The notes: generated from the sequence alone by a model not told the origin. Shown: positions 16,434 to 25,474, numbered from the stretch's first letter. The stretch is 49,068 nucleotides of DNA from Streptomyces huiliensis (GCF_020037025.1 NZ_JAIQLH010000040.1:1-49068), one strand, 5' to 3'. Numbers and translations are program-made.

Positions 16434-16703
16434 ATGCGCCGCTTCACCGCCGCACTCCTGGGGGTCGCCGCGATCGTCGCCCTGCTCGCCACGCCCGTCC
16501 GGGCCGCCGGCGTCCCCGGCCTCCACACCCTGCGGGCCCACATCCGCCCCGCCCCCGGCCACCCCGGATCCCCCCGCTCCGCGCACTCCGACCGCTCCGA
16601 CCACTCCCACCGCTCCGGCACCGGCCGACCCGGGTCCGGACCGGCGGACTCCGACCACTCCCCCTGCCTCCTCAACCTCCTCGGCCTCGTCTGCCTCCTC
16701 TGA
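16434..16703 (+). CDS. Small secreted Ser/His-rich hypothetical protein
   Basis: 89 residues, ATG 16434 with GAGAGAGG upstream. Residues 1-24 form a clear Sec signal peptide (Arg pair, hydrophobic core, cleavage near VRA-AG). The mature part is rich in Ser, His, Pro and Gly with runs like [10 protein letters not shown], and ends in a hydrophobic Cys-containing segment, [12 protein letters not shown]. It resembles small exported Streptomyces proteins of unknown role. No domain is recognised. A terminator-like hairpin follows at 16717. Confidence 0.6.
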   Translation: MRRFTAALLGVAAIVALLATPVRAAGVPGLHTLRAHIRPAPGHPGSPRSAHSDRSDHSHRSGTGRPGSGPADSDHSPCLLNLLGLVCLL

Positions 16704-16716
16704 CCCGCACGTGGCA

Positions 16717-16744
16717 CGGGCGGTGCTTCCGGAGGCTCCGCCCG
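16717..16744 (+). terminator. Hairpin after the small secreted protein gene
   Basis: Arms cgggcgg (16717-16723) and ccgcccg (16738-16744) pair perfectly, and the loop can extend the stem by GC pairs. It lies 14 bp past the stop and has no T-run. Confidence 0.4.
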
Positions 16745-16914
16745 CACCTCCTCGGCATCTCCCCGGCGCCTCCCTGACGTGCGGCCGGCCCCGCCCGCTC
16801 GCGTACGATCTCTCCCCTACGCGGGTCCTCTGCCGGACGGACCGTGCTCCGCACACCGGCCGCGCCGGCCCCCGCACCGCTCCGCAACTCCATGGACAGG
16901 GAGGGGTCGCAGCA

Positions 16915-17592
16915 GTGGCTGCACGTCCCTTGCACGAGATCATCGAACCCGGCTGGGCCAAGGCGCTGGAACCGGTGGCCGGCCGGATCGCCGCGATGGG
17001 CGACTTCCTGCGCGCCGAGATCGCCGCCGGCCGCACTTACCTGCCCTCCGGCGCGAACGTGTTGCGCGCCTTCCAGCAGCCGTTCGACGACGTCCGGGTC
17101 CTCATCGTCGGACAGGACCCCTACCCGACGCCCGGCCACGCCGTGGGCCTGAGCTTCTCCGTCGCGCCCGAGGTGCGTCCGCTGCCCGGCAGCCTGGAGA
17201 ACATATACCGCGAGCTCCACCAGGACCTGGGGCTGCCCCGGCCGTCCAACGGCGACCTGACGCCGTGGACCCGGCAGGGCGTCCTGCTGCTCAACCGGGC
17301 CCTGACGACCGCTCCGCGGAAGCCCGCCGCCCACCGGGGCAAGGGTTGGGAGGAGGTCACGGAGCAGGCGATCCGCGCCCTGGTCGCCCGCGGCCGGCCG
17401 CTGGTGGCGATCCTCTGGGGACGGGACGCGCGCAATCTGCGCCCGCTGCTGGGCGGCGTGCCGTGCGTGGAGTCGGCGCACCCGTCGCCCATGTCGGCGG
17501 ACCGGGGCTTCTTCGGTTCGCGGCCCTTCAGCCGGGCCAACGACCTGCTGACCGGGCAGGGTTCGGCGCCGGTGGACTGGCGGCTGCCCTGA
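16915..17592 (+). CDS. ung: Uracil-DNA glycosylase, family 1
   Basis: 225 residues from GTG 16915, with GGGAGGGG about 9 nt upstream. The water-activating motif is [18 protein letters not shown] (Asp near residue 68) and the minor-groove motif is HPSPMS near the C-terminus; LLLNRALTT and AILWGRDA are also family-typical. The residue after GQDPY is Pro where the enterobacterial enzyme has His, a substitution I believe is common in actinobacterial Ung. It removes uracil from DNA to start base-excision repair. The length is normal. Confidence 0.95.
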   Translation: MAARPLHEIIEPGWAKALEPVAGRIAAMGDFLRAEIAAGRTYLPSGANVLRAFQQPFDDVRVLIVGQDPYPTPGHAVGLSFSVAPEVRPLPGSLENIYRELHQDLGLPRPSNGDLTPWTRQGVLLLNRALTTAPRKPAAHRGKGWEEVTEQAIRALVARGRPLVAILWGRDARNLRPLLGGVPCVESAHPSPMSADRGFFGSRPFSRANDLLTGQGSAPVDWRLP

Positions 17593-17658
17593 CCGGGGGC
17601 GCTTCCGAGGAGTAGGGTGGCCGGCCGTGACCGGTAATCCGACTGTCCGTACGAGGCC

Positions 17659-18981
17659 ATGGAGTTGACGCCGCGGCGGCGCCCGCCGCGGAGCTCCGCC
17701 CGGGTGCTGGCGGTCGACTCGGGGGGCTCGGGCGTCCGCGTCGCCGTCGCTCCGACGGAGGGCGACGGGCCGGTGCTCACCTGGTCCTCTCCGGAGCCGG
17801 TGCCCGTCGGCGACCGTGGGATCGACGCGCGGGTCCTGCTCGACCGGATCCTGCCGCCCGCCCGGGAGTTGCTGGAGCGAGCGGGCGTCGAGCACTGTGC
17901 GGCCGGCTGCGTGGGCGCGGCGGGCATGGTGGCGCTCGGCGCCGACCTGCGGGCCGTCCTCCCGGGTGCGCTCCGCGCCGAACTGGGCGTGCGGCGGCTC
18001 GCGCTGGCCTCCGACGCCGTGACGGCGTACGCCGGGGCCGTCGGGCAGCGCCCCGGCGTGGTTGTGGCCGCCGGGACCGGACTGGTCGCGCTCGGCACCG
18101 GGCTCGTCCCGGGCGGCGGCTGGCGGCGCGCGGACGGCTGGGGGCATCTGCTCGGCGACTGCGGGGGCGGCGCCTGGATCGGCCGGGCCGGTCTGGAGGC
18201 GGCGCTCCGGGCGTACGACGGGCGGGCCGGCGGCTCGACGGCACTGCTCGGCCGGCTGGAGGCCGTGTTCGGCCCGGCGCCGGACCTGCCGGAGGCGCTC
18301 TACCCCCGGCCCGACCGGGCGGCGGTACTGGCCTCCTTCGCCCCGGAGGTCGGGCGGTGCGCGGCGGCGTGCCCGGTGGCGGCGGACATCCTGCGGACGG
18401 CGGCCCGGCACATCGCCGAGGCCGCCGCGGCCGCTTTCCCCCCGATGAGCCGCCCTCCGGCGGGCGGGGCGGGGCAGGCGGCCGTCAGGGGCACGCGGGG
18501 CGGCTCGGCCGGCCCGTACGCCGCCGACGCCTCGGATGCCCGGGGCGCCTCCGATGTCACTGACGCCTCTGAGGCCACGAGAACCACTGACGTCACGGGA
18601 GCGCGGAGCGGCCCGGGCGTCTCGGACGGCGCAGACGCCTCGTACGCAGCGGGTGTCTCGGACGACGCCGCCCACCCCGACCGCCCGGCCGACCGCCCGG
18701 CCGAGCGAGCGGCCGCCCCCTGGCGGCAGCCCCCCGTCGTGGCGCTCACCGGAGGACTGGCGGGAATCGGCCCCCCGTTGCTGCTGCCGCTCCGTCAGGA
18801 GTTGCGAAAGCAACTTCCGTATGCCCGTCAGGTGCCCGCGGAGGGATCGCCGCTGGACGGCGCGGCGCGCATCGCCGCCGCCCTGGTGACGGGCCGTCTG
18901 CTGCTGCCCGTGGACGGATCGCTGCTGCGGGTCGCGTCAGGGGCGGCACCCGCCGCGTCACCCGGACACACCTTCGGGTGA
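17659..18981 (+). CDS. N-acetylglucosamine-kinase-like / BadF-BadG-type ATPase with low-complexity insert
   Basis: 440 residues from ATG 17659; the ribosome site is weak (ACGAGG close to ATG). Sugar-kinase/actin-fold ATPase motifs are present: phosphate-1 AVDSGGSGVRVAVA, GAAGMV, phosphate-2 VVVAAGTGLVALGTG, then GWGHLLGDCGGGAWIGRAGL, and an adenosine-type motif ALTGGLAGI. It probably phosphorylates GlcNAc or a related sugar in the cytoplasm. Between the core and the last nucleotide-binding segment, residues about 275-353 form an Ala/Asp/Ser/Thr/Gly-rich, degenerate-repeat insert absent from usual family members of about 320 residues. The fold continues afterwards in frame, so the gene is intact. 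Confidence 0.8.
   Translation: MELTPRRRPPRSSARVLAVDSGGSGVRVAVAPTEGDGPVLTWSSPEPVPVGDRGIDARVLLDRILPPARELLERAGVEHCAAGCVGAAGMVALGADLRAVLPGALRAELGVRRLALASDAVTAYAGAVGQRPGVVVAAGTGLVALGTGLVPGGGWRRADGWGHLLGDCGGGAWIGRAGLEAALRAYDGRAGGSTALLGRLEAVFGPAPDLPEALYPRPDRAAVLASFAPEVGRCAAACPVAADILRTAARHIAEAAAAAFPPMSRPPAGGAGQAAVRGTRGGSAGPYAADASDARGASDVTDASEATRTTDVTGARSGPGVSDGADASYAAGVSDDAAHPDRPADRPAERAAAPWRQPPVVALTGGLAGIGPPLLLPLRQELRKQLPYARQVPAEGSPLDGAARIAAALVTGRLLLPVDGSLLRVASGAAPAASPGHTFG
18481..18712 (+). repeat. Degenerate low-complexity insert in the kinase gene
   Basis: Imperfect units encoding Asp-Ala-Ser/Asp-Val-Thr patterns (DASDARGASDVTDASEA and similar) interrupt the conserved ATPase fold. No simple unit length fits all copies. 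Confidence 0.6.
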
Positions 18982-19072
18982 TCGGATCAGCCACCGAATA
19001 AATCAGGACAGAGGCAGGTCAAACGCCCCCCGCCCGAACAGGGCCGTTCCCGACCGGATAACATGCGGCGCC

Positions 19073-20011
19073 ATGAGCTCCCCCACAGGGCCCACGTCCG
19101 GCCTGCCTGTACGAATGCCCCGACCCCGCCAGTCCGGACGGCACCGGAGGCCGGAGCCCGTGACCGCACCGGTGGCCGCGCCGCCGCTCGTGCTCGCGGT
19201 GCCCGGCGCCCCCGGCCCGGCCGCGCGCCGGCTGGCCGAGGAGACCCTGAGCATCGCCCGCTCCGAGCTCCCCGGCCTGGACGCCCGGATCGGCTACGTG
19301 GACGTCGAGGGCGACGCCGGCGGGTATCCCGCGCTGGACTCCGTCCTCGGCTACGCCGCCGCCCAGCACACCGCTCGCACGAGCGAAGCGCAGGCCCTCT
19401 CGGACGAGGAGGCCGCCGCCTGGGCCCGCGGGCCCGCCGCCGTCGTGGTGCCGCTGCTGGCGGGCCCCGACACGGCCGTGCTGCGCCGCATACGCCAGTC
19501 GGTCGTGAGCAGCGGCTCGGCCTTCGAGCTGACGGACACCCTCGGGCCGCACCCGCTGCTGGCCGAGGCCCTGCACGTGCGCCTCTCGGAGGCGGGCCTG
19601 GCCCGTGCCGACCGCGCCCGGCTGTTCACCGTCGCAACCGCCGCCGACGGGATCGTCCTGGCCACGGTCGGCGGCCCCGAGGCGGTGCAGGCGGCCGGCA
19701 TCACCGGCATGCTGCTCTCGGCGCGCCTGGCCGTCCCCGTGCTGGCCGCCGGCCTGGACGAGGAGGGTGCCGTGGCCCGCGCCGCCGACGAGCTCCGCTC
19801 CTCCGGCTCGCGCAACCTGGCCCTCGCGCCGTGCCTGATCGGCCCGGAGGCCGACGAGGCGCTGCCGTCCATGGCCGCGAAGGAGGCGGGCTGCGCGGCG
19901 GCGGAGCCGCTGGGCGCGTACCCGGCGATCGGCAAGCTCGTCCTCGCCAAGTACACCGAGCTGCTGGGCATCGCCTCCCAGCCCTCGCCGGCGGGCGCGC
20001 CGCTGCGCTGA
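19073..20011 (+). CDS. CbiX-like (sirohydrochlorin chelatase superfamily) protein, catalytic His not evident
   Basis: 312 residues, ATG 19073. After about 35 basic/Pro-rich residues there are two CbiX-type half domains: the first begins LVLAVPGAPGPAARRLAEET with AAVVVPLLAGPDTAVLRRI, and the second starts near LGPHPLLAEALHVRLSEAGL. In true chelatases the first strand ends in HGS and the mid strand has a His after a VPLFL-type motif; here these positions read PGA and LAG, so metal chelation is doubtful. It may be a regulatory or structural relative. The upstream region has GATAAC 13-18 nt before the ATG as a possible -10. A strong terminator follows at 20060. Confidence 0.65.
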   Translation: MSSPTGPTSGLPVRMPRPRQSGRHRRPEPVTAPVAAPPLVLAVPGAPGPAARRLAEETLSIARSELPGLDARIGYVDVEGDAGGYPALDSVLGYAAAQHTARTSEAQALSDEEAAAWARGPAAVVVPLLAGPDTAVLRRIRQSVVSSGSAFELTDTLGPHPLLAEALHVRLSEAGLARADRARLFTVATAADGIVLATVGGPEAVQAAGITGMLLSARLAVPVLAAGLDEEGAVARAADELRSSGSRNLALAPCLIGPEADEALPSMAAKEAGCAAAEPLGAYPAIGKLVLAKYTELLGIASQPSPAGAPLR

Positions 20012-20059
20012 GCCCGTACAACGAGCACGACCGCACGTCGAGCACGACCGAGTGACCGC

Positions 20060-20089
20060 CGGGAAGGGCCTCTGAGGAGGCCCTTCCCG
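20060..20089. terminator. Bidirectional terminator between convergent genes
   Basis: Stem 20060-20072 / 20077-20089 has 13 perfect pairs and a 4-nt loop. It lies between the CbiX-like gene (+) and the lactonase gene (-), so it can serve both. Confidence 0.75.
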
Positions 20090-20122
20090 CGTTTCACGGC
20101 CGGGTGTCCCCCGCGCCGGTGC

Positions 20123-21175
20123 TCAGCGGAAGACCACGCACGAGGCGGCCGGCGCCGCGACCGAGCCGGCCCGCTCCGGTATGCCGGTGCCGGGGTCGAC
20201 CGCGAACCAGGTGATGTCGCCCGACCGCTCGTTCGCCGCGTACAGCAGCCCCCCGTCCGGGTGGGCGGCGAGGTGGCGCGGCCAGTGCCCGCCGCAGCTC
20301 ACGGTGGAGATCAGCCGGGGCCCGTCCCCGGAGGGGTCGAGGGTGAGGGTGGCGAGGGTGTCGTCGCCGCGGTTGGCCGCCCACAGGAACCGGCCGTCGG
20401 CGGAGAGCACGGGCGTCGACGGGTACGTGGGGTCGGGCGCGCCGGCGGTCACGACGGACGTCGTCTCCAGCGGCTCCAGCGCGCCGGAGCCCGCGTCCCA
20501 GCGGCAGACGGTCACCGTCGCGTCGAGCTCGTTGAGGACGTAGGTCCGGTCGCCGTTCGGGTGGAAGACGAGCGTCCGGGGGCCGCTGCCGGGCCGGAGG
20601 CGCGTCTCGCCGTGGGGCACCGGCTCGCCCGTCGCGGGGTCGAGCGCGGAGAGGTGGACGGAGTCGGTGCCGAGGTCCACGGCGAGCAGCCAGCGGCCGG
20701 TGGGGTCGGGCGCCACGGCGTGGGCGTGCGGGCCCGCCTGCCGCGCGGCGACCGGGCCGCTGCCCTGGTGCCGTAGGACCGCCTTGGGCGCGCCGAGGCT
20801 GCCGTCTCCGGCGACGGGCAGGGCGCTGACGCTTCCGGAGCGGTAGTTGGCGGTGAACAGCCAGGCTCCGGCGAGCGCGAGGTGGGTGGGCGCGTCGCCC
20901 TCGACGGGCACGGCCGGGCCGAGCGGTTCCGGCCGGTCGGGGTCGGCGAGCGAGAAGGCCGTGGCCGTGCCCCCTTCGGTCTCCCCCACCGCGTACAGCA
21001 CGTTCCCGTCGTCCGACAGGGCCAGGAACGAGGGGTCCGCGGCGACGGCGGTGGAGTGGACGGGGGTCAGCGCACCCGTCTCACCGTCCACGTGCGCCAC
21101 GGTGATCCCCGGGCCTCCCGCCCTCGTGAACGAGCCGATGTAGGCGCGCCGTTCGCGCCGTCCGGTGGCCGTCAT
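20123..21175 (-). CDS. Lactonase, 7-bladed beta-propeller (6-phosphogluconolactonase YbhE type)
   Basis: 350 residues read leftwards from ATG 21175, chosen for the GGAGGGA site upstream; an earlier start at 21205 is less likely. The sequence shows repeated propeller blades: AYIGSFTRAGGPGITVAHVD, LALSDDGNVLYAVGE, VAPDPTGRWLLAVDLG, LVFHPNGDRTYVLNELD, VLSADGRFLWAANRGDD and LAAHPDGGLLYAANE. The HPxG-x5-NE pattern is typical of the Pgl/YbhE lactonase family. It could hydrolyse 6-phosphogluconolactone in the pentose phosphate pathway, but no zwf or gnd is nearby. No signal peptide is seen. Confidence 0.88.
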   Translation of the reverse strand: MTATGRRERRAYIGSFTRAGGPGITVAHVDGETGALTPVHSTAVAADPSFLALSDDGNVLYAVGETEGGTATAFSLADPDRPEPLGPAVPVEGDAPTHLALAGAWLFTANYRSGSVSALPVAGDGSLGAPKAVLRHQGSGPVAARQAGPHAHAVAPDPTGRWLLAVDLGTDSVHLSALDPATGEPVPHGETRLRPGSGPRTLVFHPNGDRTYVLNELDATVTVCRWDAGSGALEPLETTSVVTAGAPDPTYPSTPVLSADGRFLWAANRGDDTLATLTLDPSGDGPRLISTVSCGGHWPRHLAAHPDGGLLYAANERSGDITWFAVDPGTGIPERAGSVAAPAASCVVFR

Positions 21176-21514
21176 CGCGGTCCCTCCCCCTCGTGTCCCC
21201 ATCACGTCCCCGTCACGTCGATGGCCCAGACGCTACAGGGCGCCACTGACAACGCCCGGCGCCACCCCGGCCGGGGCCGCCCCGCGGCTGGTCCGTTGGC
21301 CCTGCGCACAGCGGGTTACCCGGCGGTAAAAGCGGGCCGATGGCCCACTTCCCCAGCCATCTCTTGAGCCATATGGCCCGCGGATGCTTTGATGAACCCG
21401 TCAATGGCGCTGCGGGATCTCCGCGGCGCCTCTTTTGTGCGCTCGATCGGACACCGATCACGAGGCGATCGCACGACGCGATCGGAAGAGAAGAGGTGGA
21501 GGAAGCTGAAGAGG
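21176..21514. promoter_or_regulatory. Divergent intergenic region (lactonase / FUSC)
   Basis: 339 bases without a convincing gene. It carries a 10-bp palindrome gccatatggc (21368-21377) and a gatggc/gccatc inverted repeat (21339-21344, 21356-21361), both candidates for regulator binding. The open frame from TTG 21389 runs into the FUSC gene but lacks a ribosome site. Confidence 0.35.
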
Positions 21515-23017
21515 ATGTTCGCGGCCCCGGATCCGGGGCGCGTCCGGCTGCGGAGCGCGGCCCGTGCCGTCCTCGGCGTGGGCCTGGCCGTGGCGGTCTC
21601 GCACCTGGCGACCGGTTCCATCGGCGCCACCATCGCCGGCGGCCTCACCGCGCTGCTGGCCCTCTTCACCGTCACCGACGCCCGGGTCCGCGACCAGGCG
21701 GTCACGACGGCGTGGCTGCCCGCGGTGGGCGCCCCCGTGCTCGCGCTCGCGACCGTCCTGCACGACCTCCCCGTCGCGCGGGACACGGCGTTCCTCGGCG
21801 TCGTCCTCGCCGGGGTGTACGCGCGCCGCTGGGGCCCCCGCGGCCAGGCCCTGGGCATCTTCGGCTTCATGATGTTCTTCATGGCGCAGTTCCTGCACGC
21901 CGTGCCCGAGGGGCTGCCGGAGCTGTACGCGGCCATGGCACTGGCCCTCGCCTCGTCGGCGCTGGTCCGCTTCGGGCTCTGGTGCTGGGAGCGGCGGCTG
22001 CCGCCGGTCGCCGTCCCCGCTCCCGCGGCGGCGCGCGGTCTGGCGCGTCCGACGACCCGGCAGGCGTTCCAGAACACGTTCGCGTGCGCGCTGGCCCTGG
22101 GCGTCGGCCATCTGGTCTCGGACGAGCGCTGGTACTGGGCCGTCGGCACCGCGTGGTGGATCTTCGTGAACACCGCCTCGCGCGGGGAGACCCTGGTCCG
22201 GGGCTTCCGCCGGGTGGTGGGCACGGTGGCGGGCATCGCCGTCGGCCTGGTCGTCGCGGTGCCGCTGCACGGCGCGCCCGCGCCGACCGCCGTCCTGGTC
22301 GCGCTCTGCGTCTTCGGCATCTTCTACACGGCCGCCCCCTCCTACAGCTGGATGATGTTCTTCGTGACCGTCATGGCGTCCCTGCTGTACGGACTGCTGG
22401 GCGTCCTCCACCCCGGTCTGCTGCTCCTGCGCTTCGAGCAGACCCTCGTGGGCGCGGCGGCCTCGGCCCTCGCGGTCGCGCTGGTGCTGCCCGTGACGAC
22501 GCATGCCGCCACCGACGCCTGGATCCGCCGGGCCATGCTGGCCGTGCGGCACTGCACCGCCGAGTCGGCGCGGCGGCTGGCCGGGGAGGCGTCCGCCGAC
22601 CCGGCGCCGTACGTCGCCGAGCTGGAGCTGCTGCTGGCCCGGGTGCGGATCTCGCTCGCGCCGCTGCTGCACCCGCTCAGCCCGCTGCGGGCGCGCAAGG
22701 AGCGCGCCCGGCAGGTGACGGCGCACCTGGACGACTGCGTGCGGCAGGCGCGCGGCCTGGCCGAGGTCGCCGCCGACCCGGACGCCTCGCACGACGCCCG
22801 GCTGACCGCCGCCTGCCAGCGCGTCGAGGCGGCCCTGCGCGCCCTGCTGCCCGCGGCGGAGGCACCGGCCTCGGCCGCGGACCTCGGTCTCGCGGCCCCG
22901 CAGCACCATCCGGGCGCGGAGCGGGCCCTCGCCCACCTGCACGACCTGGAGCGGGCGGTCGCGAACCTCGCCGGTCCCGTCCTGAGCAGCCCGCGCTCGC
23001 CGCTGCGGGAGGCCTGA
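21515..23017 (+). CDS. FUSC-family inner-membrane protein (aromatic acid exporter-like)
   Basis: 500 residues from ATG 21515 (GGAGGA and GAAGAGG upstream; a TTG at 21389 in frame is less likely because the extra 42 residues are Arg/Ser-rich). It has two sets of about five membrane segments, one N-terminal (ARAVLGVGLAVAVSHLA, TAFLGVVLAGVYARR, FGFMMFFMAQFLHA) and one central (WYWAVGTAWWIFVNTASRG, YSWMMFFVTVMASLLYGLLG), each followed by soluble helical regions. NTASRGETLVRGFRRVVGT with a later GIAVGL segment is the hallmark FUSC core. Family members such as AaeB and FusC export aromatic acids or antibiotics. The cargo here is unknown. Confidence 0.88.
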   Translation: MFAAPDPGRVRLRSAARAVLGVGLAVAVSHLATGSIGATIAGGLTALLALFTVTDARVRDQAVTTAWLPAVGAPVLALATVLHDLPVARDTAFLGVVLAGVYARRWGPRGQALGIFGFMMFFMAQFLHAVPEGLPELYAAMALALASSALVRFGLWCWERRLPPVAVPAPAAARGLARPTTRQAFQNTFACALALGVGHLVSDERWYWAVGTAWWIFVNTASRGETLVRGFRRVVGTVAGIAVGLVVAVPLHGAPAPTAVLVALCVFGIFYTAAPSYSWMMFFVTVMASLLYGLLGVLHPGLLLLRFEQTLVGAAASALAVALVLPVTTHAATDAWIRRAMLAVRHCTAESARRLAGEASADPAPYVAELELLLARVRISLAPLLHPLSPLRARKERARQVTAHLDDCVRQARGLAEVAADPDASHDARLTAACQRVEAALRALLPAAEAPASAADLGLAAPQHHPGAERALAHLHDLERAVANLAGPVLSSPRSPLREA

Positions 23018-23039
23018 GAGGACCGTTCGAACGCCCATC

Positions 23040-23079
23040 GGCTCAGCCCGCCGCCCGGCCACGGGTGGCGGGCTGAGCC
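23040..23079 (+). terminator. Strong hairpin terminator after the FUSC gene
   Basis: Arms 23040-23052 and 23067-23079 pair over 13 bp, and the loop can add three more GC pairs. It lies 23 bp past the FUSC stop and just before the Lrp promoter. Confidence 0.75.
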
Positions 23080-23127
23080 ATTGGTACAGTGACCGCCCGG
23101 CACCCGAGTACGAGGGAGTGTCAGCCG

Positions 23128-23661
23128 ATGGCTGTAGACGCCCTGGACACCAGGATCCTGCGCCTCCTGCTGGAGCAGCCACGGACCAGCGCACGGGAGT
23201 ACGCCCGCCTGCTGGGCATCGCGCGCGGCACCCTCCAGGCCCGGCTCGACCGGCTGGAGCGGGACGGCGTGATCACCGGGACCGGCCCCCGGCTGTCCCC
23301 CGCCGCGCTCGGCCACCCCGTACTGGCCTTCGTGCACATCGAGGTGACGCAGGGCCACCTCGACCCGGTGTCGGACGCGCTGGCGGAAGTCCCGGAGATC
23401 ATAGAGGCGTTCTCCATCACCGGCGGCGGCGACCTGATGGCACGGGTCGTCGCCCGCGACGCCGCCCATCTGGAGGACGTCATCCAGCGGCTGGTGCAGT
23501 TCCCCGGCGTGGTGCGCACCCGCACCGAGATGGCGCTGCGCGAACGCGTCCCCTACCGGATGACGGGCCTGCTGCGCGCCGTGGAGCAGGACGTCCGCCG
23601 GAAGGACACGGGCCGCTCCCGAGGGCGTTCCGCCGCCCCCGCGGCCGACGGCGGCGTATGA
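23128..23661 (+). CDS. Lrp/AsnC-family transcriptional regulator
   Basis: 177 residues from ATG 23128, with GAGGGA upstream. The N-terminal helix-turn-helix reads LDTRILRLLLEQPRTSAREY, ARLLGIARGTLQARLDRLER, DGVITG. The C-terminal RAM (ligand-binding) domain has AFVHIEVTQG, EIIEAFSITGGGDLMARVVA and FPGVVRTRTEMAL. The last 30 residues are Arg/Ala-rich and disordered. It likely controls amino-acid-related genes; the adjacent FUSC exporter upstream is a possible target, by the LysE/Lrp-type habit of such pairs, but no operator was identified. Confidence 0.92.
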   Translation: MAVDALDTRILRLLLEQPRTSAREYARLLGIARGTLQARLDRLERDGVITGTGPRLSPAALGHPVLAFVHIEVTQGHLDPVSDALAEVPEIIEAFSITGGGDLMARVVARDAAHLEDVIQRLVQFPGVVRTRTEMALRERVPYRMTGLLRAVEQDVRRKDTGRSRGRSAAPAADGGV

Positions 23662-23885
23662 CGTCCGCGCCGGCTCCGGCCGTCCCACCGGCCGCCCGGC
23701 CGGCCGTCTGACCGGCCGTCTGACCGGCCCTCACGTCCGGTCGCAGGCACCGCTTCCCGCGTCTCCCGGCCGTCCGTCGCCCGGTGGCCGCCGCTGTGGT
23801 GCCCGGGTTTCCGCCGTGCCGCGGAAGGGTGGGAGGATCTGGGGGTTCCACCCGGCCATGAGAGGCCCGGGACACCTCGTGAGGA

Positions 23886-24824
23886 ATGAGACGCACTATG
23901 CAGCAAACTGGGGGAAGACGGGTCCGCCGGTGGGGGGCCGCGGTGACCGCGTCGACCGCCGCGTTCGCGGTCGCCGTGCCCGCGGCCACGGCCGAGGCGG
24001 CGACCGGCCCGGCGGGCATCGCCGCCAAGGGCGCGTTCCTGCTCGACAGCGGTGCCAACAAGCAGCTGTGGGCGAAGGATGCCGACACCAAGCGGCAGAT
24101 GGCCAGCACCACCAAGATCATGACGGCCGCCGTGGTCCTGGACACGCGGGGCGTCAACCTGAACAAGCAGATCACCATCAAGAAGTCCTACCGGGACTAC
24201 GTGGCGAAGAACGGCGCGAGCACCGCCGACCTGCGCACCGGTGACAAGCTGACGGTCCGGCAGCTGCTCTACGGCCTGATGCTGCCCTCCGGTTGCGACG
24301 CGGCGTACGCGCTCGCCAACACCTTCGGCACCGGCAAGACCGAGGCCGCGCGCACCAAGTCGTTCATCGCCCAGATGAACAAGAAGGCCGCCGCGCTCGG
24401 CATGAAGAACACCAAGTACGACTCGTTCGACGGCATATCGCAGGCGGGGTCGAACGTCTCCACCCCGCGCGACATCGCCAAGCTCGCCCGGCACGCGATG
24501 GGCAACGGCACGTTCGCCACGGTCGTCAAGGCGACCAGCACCCGCCAGAAGGCGACGAACGTCAACCGCACGTACACCTGGTACAACACCAACAAGCTGC
24601 TGGGGTCCTACAAGGGCGCCATCGGCATCAAGACCGGCACCGGCACGGCCGCCGGTCCGTGCCTGGTGTTCGCCGCCCAGCGCGGCAAGCGCACGGTCGT
24701 GGGCGTGATCCTCAACGACCCGACCAAGCGCTACCCCGACGCGGTCAAGATGCTCGACTGGTCGTTCAACACCTCCTCGCAGGTGAAGATGCGCAAGCTG
24801 CCCAGCTTCGCCCAGCAGGACTGA
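23886..24824 (+). CDS. D-alanyl-D-alanine carboxypeptidase (serine-type, S11)
   Basis: 312 residues from ATG 23886; ATG 23898 is an alternative with a better-spaced GAGGA. Residues 1-38 form a signal peptide (RRVRRWG, hydrophobic core, AEA-AT). Active-site motifs are S-T-T-K (Ser74, Lys77), SGC (135-137, at the SxN position) and KTG (249-251), in the order and spacing of penicillin-binding DD-carboxypeptidases. It trims the terminal D-Ala from peptidoglycan stem peptides outside the membrane. There is no C-terminal membrane anchor, so it is probably secreted or loosely wall-bound. Lys/Thr/Asn-rich surface segments are unusual for this GC-rich neighbourhood. Confidence 0.93.
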   Translation: MRRTMQQTGGRRVRRWGAAVTASTAAFAVAVPAATAEAATGPAGIAAKGAFLLDSGANKQLWAKDADTKRQMASTTKIMTAAVVLDTRGVNLNKQITIKKSYRDYVAKNGASTADLRTGDKLTVRQLLYGLMLPSGCDAAYALANTFGTGKTEAARTKSFIAQMNKKAAALGMKNTKYDSFDGISQAGSNVSTPRDIAKLARHAMGNGTFATVVKATSTRQKATNVNRTYTWYNTNKLLGSYKGAIGIKTGTGTAAGPCLVFAAQRGKRTVVGVILNDPTKRYPDAVKMLDWSFNTSSQVKMRKLPSFAQQD

Positions 24825-24854
24825 GCCGCCGCCCTCGGCCGGACGGCGCGCGGA

Positions 24855-24878
24855 CGGCGGCCCCCCTGCGGGCCGCCG
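24855..24878. terminator. GC hairpin between convergent genes
   Basis: Nine perfect pairs (24855-24863 with 24870-24878) and a 6-nt loop, 30 bp after the carboxypeptidase stop and before the 3' end of the minus-strand YjbQ gene. Confidence 0.5.
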
Positions 24879-24948
24879 CGGCACGCCGCCCCGGCCGTGG
24901 GCCCGGCCGGTTCCTCCGGCTCTTCGGGCCGAATGCGTCAGGTCCGCG

Positions 24949-25371
24949 TCAGCCGAGGAACGAGAGCCGCACCTTCCGGTGCGGATTGTCCACGTTCGTG
25001 TCGACGAGGACGACGCTCTGCCACGTCCCCAGCTCCAGCTCGCCGCCGACGACCGGCAGCGTGGCGTGCGGCGGGACGAAGGCGGGCAGGACGTGGTCGC
25101 GGCCGTGGCCCGGGCTGCCGTGCCGGTGCCGCCAGCGGTCGTCCTTCGGCAGCAGGTCGCGGAGGGCGGCCAGCAGGTCGTCGTCGCTGCCCGCGCCGGT
25201 CTCCAGCACCGCGAGCCCGGCGGTCGCGTGCGGCGTGAATACATTGAGCAGGCCGTCCCGGCCTGCCGCCACCTCCCGCAGGAAGCGGGCGCAGTGGTCC
25301 GTGAGGTCGTACACGGTCTCGGTGGAGCCGGTCGTGATGTCCACCGTGCGGGTGGTGAAGGTGTCGGTCAT
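24949..25371 (-). CDS. yjbQ: YjbQ/UPF0047 family protein (secondary thiamine-phosphate synthase-type)
   Basis: 140 residues from ATG 25371, with GGGGTGG upstream; longer in-frame starts add Arg/Pro-rich residues that do not fit. Family signatures include LLNVFTPHATAGLAVLE near residue 42, HGRDHVLPAFVPPHATLPVV, GTWQSVVLVDTNVDNPHRKV and a C-terminal beta strand. The conserved His in HATAGL, the second His in GRDH and ELELGTWQ are typical. The biochemical role is poorly defined; weak thiamine-phosphate synthase activity has been described for relatives. The spacing to the GNAT gene (103 bp) leaves co-transcription uncertain. Confidence 0.92.
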   Translation of the reverse strand: MTDTFTTRTVDITTGSTETVYDLTDHCARFLREVAAGRDGLLNVFTPHATAGLAVLETGAGSDDDLLAALRDLLPKDDRWRHRHGSPGHGRDHVLPAFVPPHATLPVVGGELELGTWQSVVLVDTNVDNPHRKVRLSFLG

Positions 25372-25474
25372 GCACCACCCCTTACCCGCACCGGCCGGAG
25401 ATCGGCAAGCCGAGGCACACCGAGGCGAACCCCGGCGAACCGCGGCGAACCGGGGCAAGCCGAAAACCTGCGGA

